From: Roseateles chitinivorans
GTDB lineage: Bacteria; Pseudomonadota; Gammaproteobacteria; Burkholderiales; Burkholderiaceae_C
Length of the DNA stretch: 45,140 bases
Direction: 5' to 3'
Assembly (NCBI RefSeq): GCF_002761755.1
Contig: NZ_PEOG01000049.1
Span: 1 to 45,140 of the forward strand
Shown: one piece after another, positions 25,015-32,636 of the stretch
Layout: each line of letters begins with the position of its first letter
How positions within the stretch are numbered: position 1 is the stretch's first letter
Program-made: the position numbers and the translations under genes
Notes under the pieces: model-generated
Told to the model about the DNA's origin: nothing
Database searches by the model: none
What the model saw: only the letters and a program-made list of their open reading frames with translations

Positions 25015-25929
25015 ATGAGCAACACCCCGCCCGTCCACGACGCCGACCTCAGCCACATCCCGCCGCGCGACAAGGCGGAGCTGCTGTCCCAGGCACTGCC
25101 CTACATCCGCAAGTACCACGGCAAGACCATCGTCATCAAGTACGGCGGCAACGCGATGACCGATCCGGCGCTGCAGCAGGACTTCGCCGAGGACGTGGTG
25201 CTGCTGAAGCTGGTCGGCCTGAACCCGGTGGTGGTGCACGGCGGCGGCCCGCAGATCGAGGACGCGCTCAACAAGCTCGGCAAGAAGGGCCACTTCATCC
25301 AGGGCATGCGGGTCACCGACGAGGAGACGATGAGCGTCGTCGAATGGGTGCTGGCCGGCGAGGTGCAGCAGGACATCGTCGGCCTGATCAACGTCGCCGG
25401 CGGCAAGGCGGTCGGCCTGACCGGTCGCGACGGCGGCATGATCCGCGCCAAGAAGCTCAAGATGGTCGACAAGGACGACCCGTCCAAGGAACACGACGTC
25501 GGCTCGGTCGGCGACATCGTCGCGATCGATCCCAGCGTCGTGAAGGCGCTGCAGGACGACCAGTTCATCCCGGTGATCAGCCCGATCGGCTTCGGCGAGA
25601 GCAACGAGAGCTACAACATCAATGCCGACGTCGTCGCCGGCAAGCTGGCCGAGGTGCTCAAGGCCGAGAAGCTGGTGCTGCTGACCAACACCCCCGGCGT
25701 GCTGGACAAGCAGGGCAACCTGCTGACCGACCTGTCGGCCCGCGAGATCGACGAGCTCTTCGCCGACGGCACGCTGTCCGGCGGCATGCTGCCCAAGATC
25801 GCCTCGGCGCTGGATGCGGCCCGCAGCGGCGTCAAGGCGGTGCACATCATCGACGGCCGCGTGCCTCACGCGATGCTGCTGGAGATCCTGTCCGAGCAGG
25901 CCTACGGCACGATGATCCGCTCGCATTGA
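25015..25929 (+). CDS. argB: Acetylglutamate kinase
   Basis: The 304-residue enzyme has the amino-acid-kinase core: KTIVIKYGGNAMTD (phosphate-binding Lys), VVVHGGGPQIEDAL, GLTGRDGGMIRAKKL and NINADVVAGKLAEVLKAEKLVLLTNTPGVLD. It phosphorylates N-acetylglutamate in the second step of arginine synthesis. An N-terminal helix before the kinase core (DKAELLSQALPYIRKYHGK) is present, as in arginine-inhibited hexameric forms, which suggests feedback control. ATG 25015 agrees with the family start; the longer frame from 24220 is a shadow. It is divergent from the CDF gene and followed by a terminator. Confidence 0.96.
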   Translation: MSNTPPVHDADLSHIPPRDKAELLSQALPYIRKYHGKTIVIKYGGNAMTDPALQQDFAEDVVLLKLVGLNPVVVHGGGPQIEDALNKLGKKGHFIQGMRVTDEETMSVVEWVLAGEVQQDIVGLINVAGGKAVGLTGRDGGMIRAKKLKMVDKDDPSKEHDVGSVGDIVAIDPSVVKALQDDQFIPVISPIGFGESNESYNINADVVAGKLAEVLKAEKLVLLTNTPGVLDKQGNLLTDLSAREIDELFADGTLSGGMLPKIASALDAARSGVKAVHIIDGRVPHAMLLEILSEQAYGTMIRSH

Positions 25930-25968
25930 CCGGATGACCGCCGCCTCGGCGCGGTGATTTCCCCCGAC

Positions 25969-25993
25969 GAGCCCCCTCCAAACGAGGGGGCTC
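25969..25993 (+). terminator. Probable terminator after argB
   Basis: GAGCCCCCTC-CAAAC-GAGGGGGCTC is a perfect 10-bp stem with a 5-base loop, 40 bp after the argB stop. The tail GGTCGTTTCC is only weakly T-rich, so termination may be partial. Confidence 0.65.
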
Positions 25994-26143
25994 GGTCGTT
26001 TCCGGGCGCGAGGCTTGCCCTCGCGTATCGCTCAGGAGTCGGGGATGGTCGAAGGTCATACCACTGCAAGCTGGGGATTGCCGCTGAAAGACGCGACATC
26101 CCAGAATGCGCCCCGGAACGGCTCCATAGCCGTGAGGGATTGC

Positions 26144-26833
26144 ATGTCACTGTTCAGCGTCTTGATCGTCGAGGATCAGCTTCGTTTCCGCGAAGCGTTC
26201 GCCCATGCCCTGGAAAAAGCGCCGGACATCCGTCTGGTGGGCATGGCCACCGATCTCCAGCAGGGCCGGAAGATGTTCGACCAGACGCGTCCCGACGTGT
26301 TGCTGGTCGACCTCGACCTGCCCGGCGGCAGCGGGATCGAACTGATCCGCCATGCCGCCCATGTCGCGCCCGAGTGCGAGGTGATGGTCATCTCGGTCTT
26401 CGGCGACGAGCAGCATGTGCTCTCCAGCATCGAAGCCGGCGCGACCGGCTACCTGCTCAAGGACTCGCTGGCGCTGGACCTGCCCGGCCAGTTGCGCTCG
26501 CTGCGCGCGGGCGGCAGTCCGATCTCCCCGGTGATCGCGCGCCGCCTGCTGCTGCGCCTGGCGCCGCAAGGGGCGGGTGCCCATCCGCGCGGCTTCGGCG
26601 AGTCGGCACCGATGCCGCTGGTCGATGAGCAGGTGGTGGCGCTGTCCGAGCAGGAATCGCGGGTGCTGCACCTGGCCGCCAAGGGCTTCACCTTCGACGA
26701 GATCGCGCAGTTCATGAACGTGTCGCCGCACACGATCATGACTTACGTGAAACGCACCTACCGCAAGTTGCAGGTGCGCTCCAAGGTCGAGGCCATCTAC
26801 GAGGCGCGTCGCCTGGGCTGGCTGCGCGACTGA
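26144..26833 (+). CDS. LuxR/NarL-type response regulator, orphan
   Basis: The 229-residue protein has a receiver domain with Glu-Asp at 10-11 (SVLIVEDQLRFREAF), a phosphoacceptor Asp at about 56 (VLLVDLDLPGGSG), a Ser in place of Thr (VMVISVFGDEQ) and a Lys in YLLKDSL. The C-terminal HTH is LuxR-like: LSEQESRVLHLAAKGFTFDEIAQFMNVSPHTIMTYVKRTYRKL. No kinase gene is nearby. ATG 26144 is chosen because the fold starts there; the frame is open from 26015. The gene lies alone between argB and slmA. Its signal and targets are unknown. Confidence 0.9.
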   Translation: MSLFSVLIVEDQLRFREAFAHALEKAPDIRLVGMATDLQQGRKMFDQTRPDVLLVDLDLPGGSGIELIRHAAHVAPECEVMVISVFGDEQHVLSSIEAGATGYLLKDSLALDLPGQLRSLRAGGSPISPVIARRLLLRLAPQGAGAHPRGFGESAPMPLVDEQVVALSEQESRVLHLAAKGFTFDEIAQFMNVSPHTIMTYVKRTYRKLQVRSKVEAIYEARRLGWLRD

Positions 26834-26997
26834 CCGGCGCGGGAGGCCGGAGGAGCCGGGCGGCTGCGCCCTTGGCCGACGCCTGGCGAGCGAACAGGGG
26901 GCTCTCCGACCCGCAAGTGGTGGCGTACATCGTCCGGCATCGCCGTCAAGGCGGCGTTCGGGCTGTGCCAGAATCGCCGCACACTTCGGCCCCTCCC

Positions 26998-27636
26998 ATG
27001 CACACCAGCCCACCGGATACCTCGGACTCCGCCGCCGCCAAGCCGGCCGAGCTGCCACGCAAGCGGCTCAAGCCGGGAGAGCGCCGGGTGCAGATCCTGC
27101 AGACGCTGGCCAGCATGCTGGAACAGCCCGGCGCCGAGCGGGTCACCACCGCCGCGCTGGCCGCGCGGCTGGAAGTCAGCGAGGCCGCCCTCTACCGGCA
27201 CTTCGCCAGCAAGGCCCAGATGTTCGAGGGCCTCATCGAGTTCATCGAGACCAGCATCTTTTCCCTGCTCAACCAGATCGCCGAACGCGAGACGGACGGA
27301 CTGGCCCAGGCGCAGCGCATCGTCGCGGTGCTGCTGCAATTCGGCGAGCGCAACCCGGGCATGGCCCGCGTGATGGTCGGCGACGCGCTGGTCTATGAGA
27401 ACGAGCGCCTGGTCGCGCGCATGAACCAGTTCTTCGACAAGGTCGAATCCTCGCTGCGCCAGGCGCTGCGCACCGCGGCCGAGGCCTCGGGCTCCAGCAC
27501 CCCGACCGTCGAGGCCCAGGCGCAGGCCTCGGTGCTGGTGAGCTTCATCATCGGCCGGCTGCAGCGCTATGCGCGTTCCGGCTTCAAGCGGCTTCCCACC
27601 GAACAGTTGGATGCCGCAATGCGAATGCTCGCCTGA
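26998..27636 (+). CDS. slmA: Nucleoid occlusion factor SlmA (TetR family)
   Basis: The 212-residue protein has a TetR-type HTH, RVTTAALAARLEVSEAALYRHFASKAQMF, at about residues 48-77. A helical dimer domain follows with IETSIFSLLNQIAE and GRLQRYARSGFKRLPTEQ, which are SlmA-specific. SlmA binds DNA sites over the nucleoid and blocks FtsZ ring formation there. Its place after argB is the usual one in Burkholderiales, apart from the inserted response regulator. ATG 26998 begins a disordered Pro/Ser-rich N-terminus of about 25 residues. An upstream in-frame start at 26872 is less likely. Confidence 0.92.
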   Translation: MHTSPPDTSDSAAAKPAELPRKRLKPGERRVQILQTLASMLEQPGAERVTTAALAARLEVSEAALYRHFASKAQMFEGLIEFIETSIFSLLNQIAERETDGLAQAQRIVAVLLQFGERNPGMARVMVGDALVYENERLVARMNQFFDKVESSLRQALRTAAEASGSSTPTVEAQAQASVLVSFIIGRLQRYARSGFKRLPTEQLDAAMRMLA

Positions 27637-27692
27637 GTCCGGGGACCGCTCAGCGCCCGCCCACCGGTGGCGCGGCCCCTACACTCGGCCCC

Positions 27693-28646
27693 ATGTCCGA
27701 CGCCCTTGATGCCCTGCTGCGGCGCGCCGACGCGCTGCTGAGCCGCCTGGAGGCCGTGCTGCCCCAGCCCCTGACGCCGCCCGACTGGGAGGCGGCGGTC
27801 GCTTTCCGCTACCGCAAGCGCGGCGCGAGCGCGCGGCTGGAAGCGGTGCGGCACCTGTCGACGATCCGCCTGGACGACCTCAAGGAAGTCGAGCCGCAGA
27901 AGGAGCGCCTGCTGCGCAACACCCGCCAGTTCGTGCAGGGCCAGCCCGCCAACAACGTGCTGCTGACCGGCGCGCGCGGCACCGGCAAGAGTTCGCTGAT
28001 CAAGGCCTGCCTGAACGAGTTCGCCGATCAGGGGCTGCGCCTGATCGAGGTCGACAAGGCCGATCTGGTCGACCTGCCGGACCTGGCCGACCTGGTCGCC
28101 GACCGTCCGGAGCGCTTCGTGATCTTCTGCGACGACCTCAGCTTCGACGAGGGCGAGGCCGGCTACAAGGCGCTGAAGTCGATGCTGGATGGCTCGGTCG
28201 CCGCCGCCACCGACAACCTGCTGATCTATGCCACCAGCAATCGCCGCCACCTGCTGCCCGAGCAGATGAAGGACAACCTGGGCTACACCCATTCGGAGCG
28301 CGACGGCAACGTCGAGGTCCACCCCGGCGAGGCGGTCGAGGAGAAGATCTCGCTGTCCGAGCGCTTCGGGCTGTGGATCAGCTTCTACAGCTTCAGCCAG
28401 CAGGAGTACCTGGCGATCGTCGCCCAGTGGCTGTCGCACTTCGGCCTGGACGGCGCCCGCATCGTGGCGGCGCGTCAGCCGGCGCTGGTCTGGGCGCTGG
28501 AGCGTGGGTCGCGCTCAGGCCGGGTGGCCTATCAGTTCGCCCGGGACCTGGCCGGCCGCGGCGCCGCCGACGAGGGCGCGGCACCGGTCGCGGCGGCCCC
28601 TGCAAGCACGGATGGCGACGCGCCGGAGGGCCTGGACCATGTCTGA
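27693..28646 (+). CDS. DUF815 family AAA+ ATPase
   Basis: The 317-residue protein has Walker A LLTGARGTGKSSLIKACL near residues 90-106, Walker B RFVIFCDDLSFDEGE, and sensor text LIYATSNRRHLLPEQM. This is the pattern of DUF815/YcaC-type ATPases found beside mutT, argJ or secA in betaproteobacteria. The reaction coupled to ATP is unknown. The C-terminal 25 residues are Ala/Asp/Gly-rich and probably disordered. Its end overlaps the NUDIX gene by 8 bp, so the two are an operon. Confidence 0.88.
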   Translation: MSDALDALLRRADALLSRLEAVLPQPLTPPDWEAAVAFRYRKRGASARLEAVRHLSTIRLDDLKEVEPQKERLLRNTRQFVQGQPANNVLLTGARGTGKSSLIKACLNEFADQGLRLIEVDKADLVDLPDLADLVADRPERFVIFCDDLSFDEGEAGYKALKSMLDGSVAAATDNLLIYATSNRRHLLPEQMKDNLGYTHSERDGNVEVHPGEAVEEKISLSERFGLWISFYSFSQQEYLAIVAQWLSHFGLDGARIVAARQPALVWALERGSRSGRVAYQFARDLAGRGAADEGAAPVAAAPASTDGDAPEGLDHV

Positions 28647-29121
28647 GCCGCAACAGGCCAATCCGCACAGCCCGTCCGCCGCCACCGACCGGGTACCGGT
28701 CGATGTCGCCGTCGGCGTCCTGGTGCGCCGCGAGGCGAGCGGCCGGGAGACCGAATTCCTGCTGACCTCCCGCCCCGAGGGCAAGGTCTACGCCGGCTAC
28801 TGGGAGTTCCCGGGTGGCAAGCTGGAGGCCGGCGAGACGGTCGAACAGGCGCTGCGCCGCGAGCTGCACGAGGAACTCGGCATCACCATCGGCGCCGCCC
28901 ATCCCTGGAAGATCGAGCTGATGGAGTACCCGCATGCCAAGGTGCGGCTGCACTTCTGCAAGGTCTATGAATGGACCGGCGAGTTCGAGATGCGCGAAGG
29001 CCAGTCCATGAGCTGGCAGCACCTGCCGGTGCAGGTCCAGCCGGTGCTGCCGGGCACGATCCCGGTGTTGCAGTGGTTCGCGGCGGAGCGCTTCCATGTG
29101 GGGCTCACCCATGTCGTCTGA
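28639..29121 (+). CDS. mutT: NUDIX hydrolase, MutT-like 8-oxo-dGTPase
   Basis: The 160-residue protein has a full Nudix box, GGKLEAGETVEQALRRELHEELGI, with all the metal-binding Glu residues. It follows YAGYWEFPGGK, which is the MutT-type entry to the box. MutT removes oxidised guanine nucleotides from the pool. The start at ATG 28639 overlaps the end of the DUF815 gene. The N-terminal 22 residues before VPVDVAVGVLV look disordered. Its exact substrate cannot be separated from other NUDIX enzymes by sequence alone, though size and box fit MutT. Confidence 0.88.
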   Translation: MSEPQQANPHSPSAATDRVPVDVAVGVLVRREASGRETEFLLTSRPEGKVYAGYWEFPGGKLEAGETVEQALRRELHEELGITIGAAHPWKIELMEYPHAKVRLHFCKVYEWTGEFEMREGQSMSWQHLPVQVQPVLPGTIPVLQWFAAERFHVGLTHVV

Positions 29122-29167
29122 GTGCGCACGACCGCTGCCGGCGGCAGGCCCGGACTACACTGCCGCG

Positions 29168-29560
29168 ATGGACTGGCTCGATCAGATCAAATGGGACCGC
29201 GACGGCCTGGTGCCCGTCATCGCGCAGGAGCAGGGCTCCGGCGACATCCTCATGTTCGCGTGGATGAACCGCGAGGCGCTGGCCCGCACCGCCGAACTCG
29301 GCGAGGCGGTGTACTGGAGCCGCTCGCGCCAGAAGCTGTGGCACAAGGGCGAGGAGTCCGGCCATGTGCAGCAGGTCCACGGCATCCGCCTGGACTGCGA
29401 CAACGACGTGGTGCTGCTGACCATCACCCAGCACGGCCATGAGCCCGGCATCGCCTGCCACACCGGCCGTCACAGCTGCTTCTTCCAGAAGCTCGAGCAC
29501 GGGCGCTGGACGACCGTCGAGCCGGTCCTCAAGGACCCGGCCACCATCTACAAGGCCTGA
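29168..29560 (+). CDS. hisI: Phosphoribosyl-AMP cyclohydrolase
   Basis: The 130-residue enzyme has the HisI core: MFAWMNREALARTAELGEAVYWSRSRQKLWHKGEESGHVQ, CDNDVVLLTITQHG and ACHTGRHSCFF, which carry the zinc-binding cysteines. It opens the ring of phosphoribosyl-AMP in histidine synthesis. The ATG at 29168 gives the normal length. HisE follows five bases later, so HisI and HisE are separate polypeptides here, as is usual in Burkholderiales, rather than fused. Confidence 0.96.
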   Translation: MDWLDQIKWDRDGLVPVIAQEQGSGDILMFAWMNREALARTAELGEAVYWSRSRQKLWHKGEESGHVQQVHGIRLDCDNDVVLLTITQHGHEPGIACHTGRHSCFFQKLEHGRWTTVEPVLKDPATIYKA

Positions 29561-29565
29561 GCGCG

Positions 29566-29934
29566 ATGAGCACCGACAACACCGCCGCCGGCGCGTCCCT
29601 CTCGCGCGACGTGCTGGCCCACCTGGGCGACGTGGTCGCGCAACGCCGCGCCGAGGGCGATCCCGACAAGAGCTATGTCGCCAAGCTCTTCGCCAAGGGC
29701 CTGGACCAGATCCTCAAGAAGGTGGGCGAGGAAGCGACCGAGGTCGTGATCGCCGCCAAGGACGGCGCGCCGGACAAGCTGGTCTACGAGGTCGCCGACC
29801 TCTGGTTCCACTCGATCGTGGCGCTGGCCGCGCTCGACGTGCGACCCGAGCGCGTGCTGGCCGAACTCGCCCGCCGCGAAGGCCTGTCCGGCCTGGAAGA
29901 ATTCGCCAGCAGACAACCGCAGGAGCGCCCATGA
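29566..29934 (+). CDS. hisE: Phosphoribosyl-ATP pyrophosphatase
   Basis: The 122-residue protein has the MazG-like HisE fold: DPDKSYVAKLFAKGLDQILKKVGEEATEVVIAAKDG, with the metal-binding Glu residues in GEEATEVV. It converts phosphoribosyl-ATP to phosphoribosyl-AMP plus pyrophosphate, the step before HisI. It starts five bases after hisI, and its stop overlaps the next start as ATGA, so the three genes are co-translated. Confidence 0.95.
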   Translation: MSTDNTAAGASLSRDVLAHLGDVVAQRRAEGDPDKSYVAKLFAKGLDQILKKVGEEATEVVIAAKDGAPDKLVYEVADLWFHSIVALAALDVRPERVLAELARREGLSGLEEFASRQPQERP

Positions 29935-30332
29935 CCGAGTCGTTCGAACCGCAACCGCCGTCCGTCGTCCTCGATCCCCAGCGCGAGGCCAGCCTCCGCA
30001 CCGTCGGCATCATCAGCTACGTGCTGCACGCCATCGTCGCCATCGGCGCGCTGCTGCCCGGCGTGCAGGCCAGCATCGTGCTGCTGATCGTCGCCGTCAT
30101 CGTCGACCTGGTGAAGCGCGACGAGGCCGTCGGCACCTGGCAGGCGACCCACTTCTCCTGGCGCCTGCGCAGCGTGCTGTGGTGCGGGATCCTGTACGTG
30201 GTGACGATCCCGCTGTGGCTGCTGTTCATCATCCCGGGCTGGATCGCGTGGTGCCTGATCTCGATCTGGTTCCTGTACCGCATCGTGCGTGGCTGGCTGG
30301 CGATGAACGACCGCCGGCCGATGCCGACCTGA
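29931..30332 (+). CDS. DUF4870-type membrane protein
   Basis: The 133-residue protein starts MTESFEPQPPSVVLDPQ and has three or four hydrophobic helices: RTVGIISYVLHAIVAIGALLP, VLLIVAVIVDLVKR and LWCGILYVVTIPLWLLFIIPGW. The charge and length fit the DUF4870 (Tic20-like small membrane) family often found between hisE and the HIT gene in betaproteobacteria. No function is established. It overlaps hisE by four bases. Confidence 0.8.
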   Translation: MTESFEPQPPSVVLDPQREASLRTVGIISYVLHAIVAIGALLPGVQASIVLLIVAVIVDLVKRDEAVGTWQATHFSWRLRSVLWCGILYVVTIPLWLLFIIPGWIAWCLISIWFLYRIVRGWLAMNDRRPMPT

Positions 30333-30411
30333 GGCGCCATCGCGCCTCGCCCGCGCCCCCACTGCCCGATCCCGGTCCGCCGGATTCCCTGACCGCCGCC
30401 CCGCCGCCACC

Positions 30412-30759
30412 ATGAGCCACGACCCCAACTGCATCTTCTGCAAGATCGTCCAGGGCCAGATTCCCGCCAAGAAGGTCTACGAGGACGACGATGTGATCGG
30501 TTTCCACGACATCCACCCGTGGGCGCCGGTGCATTTCCTGCTGATTCCCAAGCAGCACATCGCCAGCATGGCCGACCTGCAGCCCGAGCATGCGCCGCTG
30601 CTGGGCAAGATGTCGGTGCTGGTGCCCCGGCTGATGAAGGAACTGGGCGTCACCAACGGCTTCCGCACCGTGGTCAACACGGGTTCGGACGGCGGCCAGG
30701 AGGTGTTCCACCTCCACATGCATGCGATCGGCGGGCCCCGCCCCTGGTTGAAGGGCTGA
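30412..30759 (+). CDS. hinT: HIT-family nucleotide hydrolase (HinT)
   Basis: The 115-residue protein has the HIT triad HLHMHAIGG, preceded by NTGSDGGQEVF. The N-terminal CIFCKIVQGQIPAKKVYEDD carries a Cys-x2-Cys motif as in HinT. It hydrolyses purine nucleoside phosphoramidates and aminoacyl adenylates. It follows the DUF4870 gene by 79 bp and precedes tatA, which is a common betaproteobacterial order. Confidence 0.92.
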   Translation: MSHDPNCIFCKIVQGQIPAKKVYEDDDVIGFHDIHPWAPVHFLLIPKQHIASMADLQPEHAPLLGKMSVLVPRLMKELGVTNGFRTVVNTGSDGGQEVFHLHMHAIGGPRPWLKG

Positions 30760-30954
30760 TTGCCGCCTCCACTTCCGCGGGCAGCCACGCCCGGCGAAGC
30801 CAACGCCGACCGCTCGGTATATGAGGGTTTAGGTTCGCCCTGCGGGTGAGGTGAGGCGCATAAGCCGCTGATGCGGGCAGGGATGGGCGCAGATCGCCGG
30901 TATGCCTGTCATGAGCGGCCCTTAGAATTTCGACTTCCGACTCTGGAGAATGTC

Positions 30955-31185
30955 ATGGGTAGTTTGAGCATCTGGCACTGGCTGATCGTGCTGGTGGTCG
31001 TCATCGCCGTGTTCGGCACCAAGAAGCTGCGCAATGTGGGCGGCGACCTGGGCGCCGCGGTCAAGGGCTTCAAGGACGGCATGAAGGACGGCACCTCGTC
31101 CGACGCGCCGCCGCAGCAGGTGGCCAACACCAACAAGGCGGCCGATCCGAACACCGTCGACGTCGACGCCAAGACCCGTAGCTGA
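30955..31185 (+). CDS. tatA: Sec-independent translocase subunit TatA
   Basis: The 76-residue protein starts MGSLSIWHWLIVLVVVIAVF, a single helix followed by FGTKKLRNVGGDLGAAVKGFKDGMKD, the conserved FGxKKL and amphipathic helix of TatA. The C-terminal tail is hydrophilic and ends TRS. TatA polymerises to form the protein-conducting path for folded proteins. The ATG at 30955 follows CTGGAGAATGTC. A 195-bp gap upstream holds no gene I can see and probably contains the tat promoter. Confidence 0.95.
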   Translation: MGSLSIWHWLIVLVVVIAVFGTKKLRNVGGDLGAAVKGFKDGMKDGTSSDAPPQQVANTNKAADPNTVDVDAKTRS

Positions 31186-31196
31186 GCGCGACCCGC

Positions 31197-31682
31197 ATGG
31201 TCGATTTCGGCTTCGACAAGCTGATGCTGATCGGCGCGGTGGCGCTGGTCGTGCTCGGCCCTGAGCGCCTGCCGCGGGTGGCCCGCACGGTGGGCACGCT
31301 GCTCGGCAAGGCGCAGCGCTACGTGGCCGACGTGAAGGCGGAAGTGAACCGGTCCATCGAGCTGGAGGAACTCCAGAAGATGAAAGGCCAGTTCGAGACC
31401 GCCGTCAGCGATGTGCAGGCCAGCGTCCAGGAGCAGGTGGATTCCGCCAATCAGGCGCTGCAGTCGACCTGGTCCGACCTGTCGGTGGACGGCACCTCGT
31501 CCGAGGGCGGGCTGATCGGCGGCCACAGCGTGGTCCCGGTCTACGCGCATCCGAAGAAGAACTGGCGCCTGAAGCGGGGCGCCACGCCGCTCTGGTACAA
31601 GCAGCGGCTGGGCGTGAAACGCCATGCCCAATCCGGCGCGGCCCGCGTGGCGCGCTTCCGTCCTCCTCGCCGAGCCTCATGA
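31197..31682 (+). CDS. tatB: Sec-independent translocase subunit TatB
   Basis: The 161-residue protein starts MVDFGFDKLMLIGAVALVVL, then GPERLPRVARTVGTLLGKAQ, the FG-containing TatB hinge. A long amphipathic and coiled-coil region (VKAEVNRSIELEELQKMKGQ) follows. The last 40 residues are basic and Arg-rich. TatB forms the twin-arginine signal receptor with TatC. It lies 11 bp after tatA and overlaps tatC by four bases. Confidence 0.94.
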   Translation: MVDFGFDKLMLIGAVALVVLGPERLPRVARTVGTLLGKAQRYVADVKAEVNRSIELEELQKMKGQFETAVSDVQASVQEQVDSANQALQSTWSDLSVDGTSSEGGLIGGHSVVPVYAHPKKNWRLKRGATPLWYKQRLGVKRHAQSGAARVARFRPPRRAS

Positions 31683-32473
31683 GCAGCCCCCAAGAAGACG
31701 AACTGGCCGGCACCGAACAGCCCTTTGTGTCCCACCTGATGGAGCTGCGCGACCGGTTGATCCGGGCGCTGCTGGCGATCGGCGTGGCCTTCGGCCTGCT
31801 GTGCGCATGGCCGGGTCCGGGCGGTCTGTTCGACCTGCTGGCCGTGCCGCTGGTGTCGCACCTGCCCCAGGGCAGCTCGATGATCGCGACAAATGTGCTG
31901 TCGCCTTTCCTGGTGCCGCTGAAGATCACGCTGCTGGCGGCCTTCCTGCTCGCGTTGCCGGTCGTCCTGTACCAGGTCTGGGCCTTTGTCGCGCCCGGGC
32001 TCTACTCGCATGAGAAGCGGCTGGTGATGCCGCTGGTGGTGTCGAGCACGCTGCTGTTCTTCGCGGGGGTGGCGTTCTGCTACTTCTTCGTGTTCGGGAA
32101 GGTCTTCACCTTCATCCAGAGCTTCGCGCCCAAGAGCATCACCGCCGCGCCGGACATCGAGGCCTACCTGGGCTTCGTGATGAACATGTTCATCGCCTTC
32201 GGTGCCGCCTTCGAGGTGCCGGTGGTGGTCGTGGTGCTGGCCCGCATGGGCATCGTCACGGTGCAGCAGCTCAAGCAGTTCCGCGGCTACTTCATCGTGC
32301 TGGCCTTCGTCATCGCGGCGGTGATCACGCCGCCGGACATCGTCTCGCAGCTCGCGCTCGCGATCCCGATGTGCCTGCTGTACGAGGTGGGCCTGTGGGC
32401 CGCCAATGCCTTCGCCCGCTACACGCGCGCGCCGGACGACACCGAGGAGCACAAGGGCACCACGGCCGGTTGA
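31679..32473 (+). CDS. tatC: Sec-independent translocase subunit TatC
   Basis: The 264-residue protein has six membrane helices and the TatC signatures SHLMELRDRLIRALLAIGVAFG, VLYQVWAFVAPGLYSHEKRL and FRGYFIVLAFVIAAVITPPDIVSQ. It recognises the twin-arginine signal with TatB. It is the last gene of the tat operon, followed 24 bp later by a strong terminator. Confidence 0.96.
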   Translation: MSSPQEDELAGTEQPFVSHLMELRDRLIRALLAIGVAFGLLCAWPGPGGLFDLLAVPLVSHLPQGSSMIATNVLSPFLVPLKITLLAAFLLALPVVLYQVWAFVAPGLYSHEKRLVMPLVVSSTLLFFAGVAFCYFFVFGKVFTFIQSFAPKSITAAPDIEAYLGFVMNMFIAFGAAFEVPVVVVVLARMGIVTVQQLKQFRGYFIVLAFVIAAVITPPDIVSQLALAIPMCLLYEVGLWAANAFARYTRAPDDTEEHKGTTAG

Positions 32474-32497
32474 ACCGGAGGTACCCACCAACCAACA

Positions 32498-32526
32498 ACG
32501 CCCGGTGCATCGCACCGGGCGTTTTT
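32498..32526 (+). terminator. Rho-independent terminator of tatABC
   Basis: ACGCCCGGTGC-ATC-GCACCGGGCGT is an 11-bp stem followed by TTTT, 24 bp after the tatC stop. Confidence 0.9.
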
Positions 32527-32532
32527 CATTGG

Positions 32533-32582
32533 GGGCGCCATTGGGCGCCATTGGGCGCTACTGGGCGCAATCAGGCGCTGTT
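32533..32582. repeat. Tandem 10-bp repeat, five units
   Basis: GGGCGCCATT occurs twice exactly, then as GGGCGCTACT, GGGCGCAATC and AGGCGCTGTT, each 10 bp long. The array lies just after the tatC terminator and before the end of the convergent ctpA gene. It is non-coding on either strand as far as I can tell. Confidence 0.8.
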
Positions 32583-32636
32583 GGTGGACCGAGTCGCCCA
32601 CCGCGCGTCGGGCGGCGGAGCGACCGGCGCCACGGC

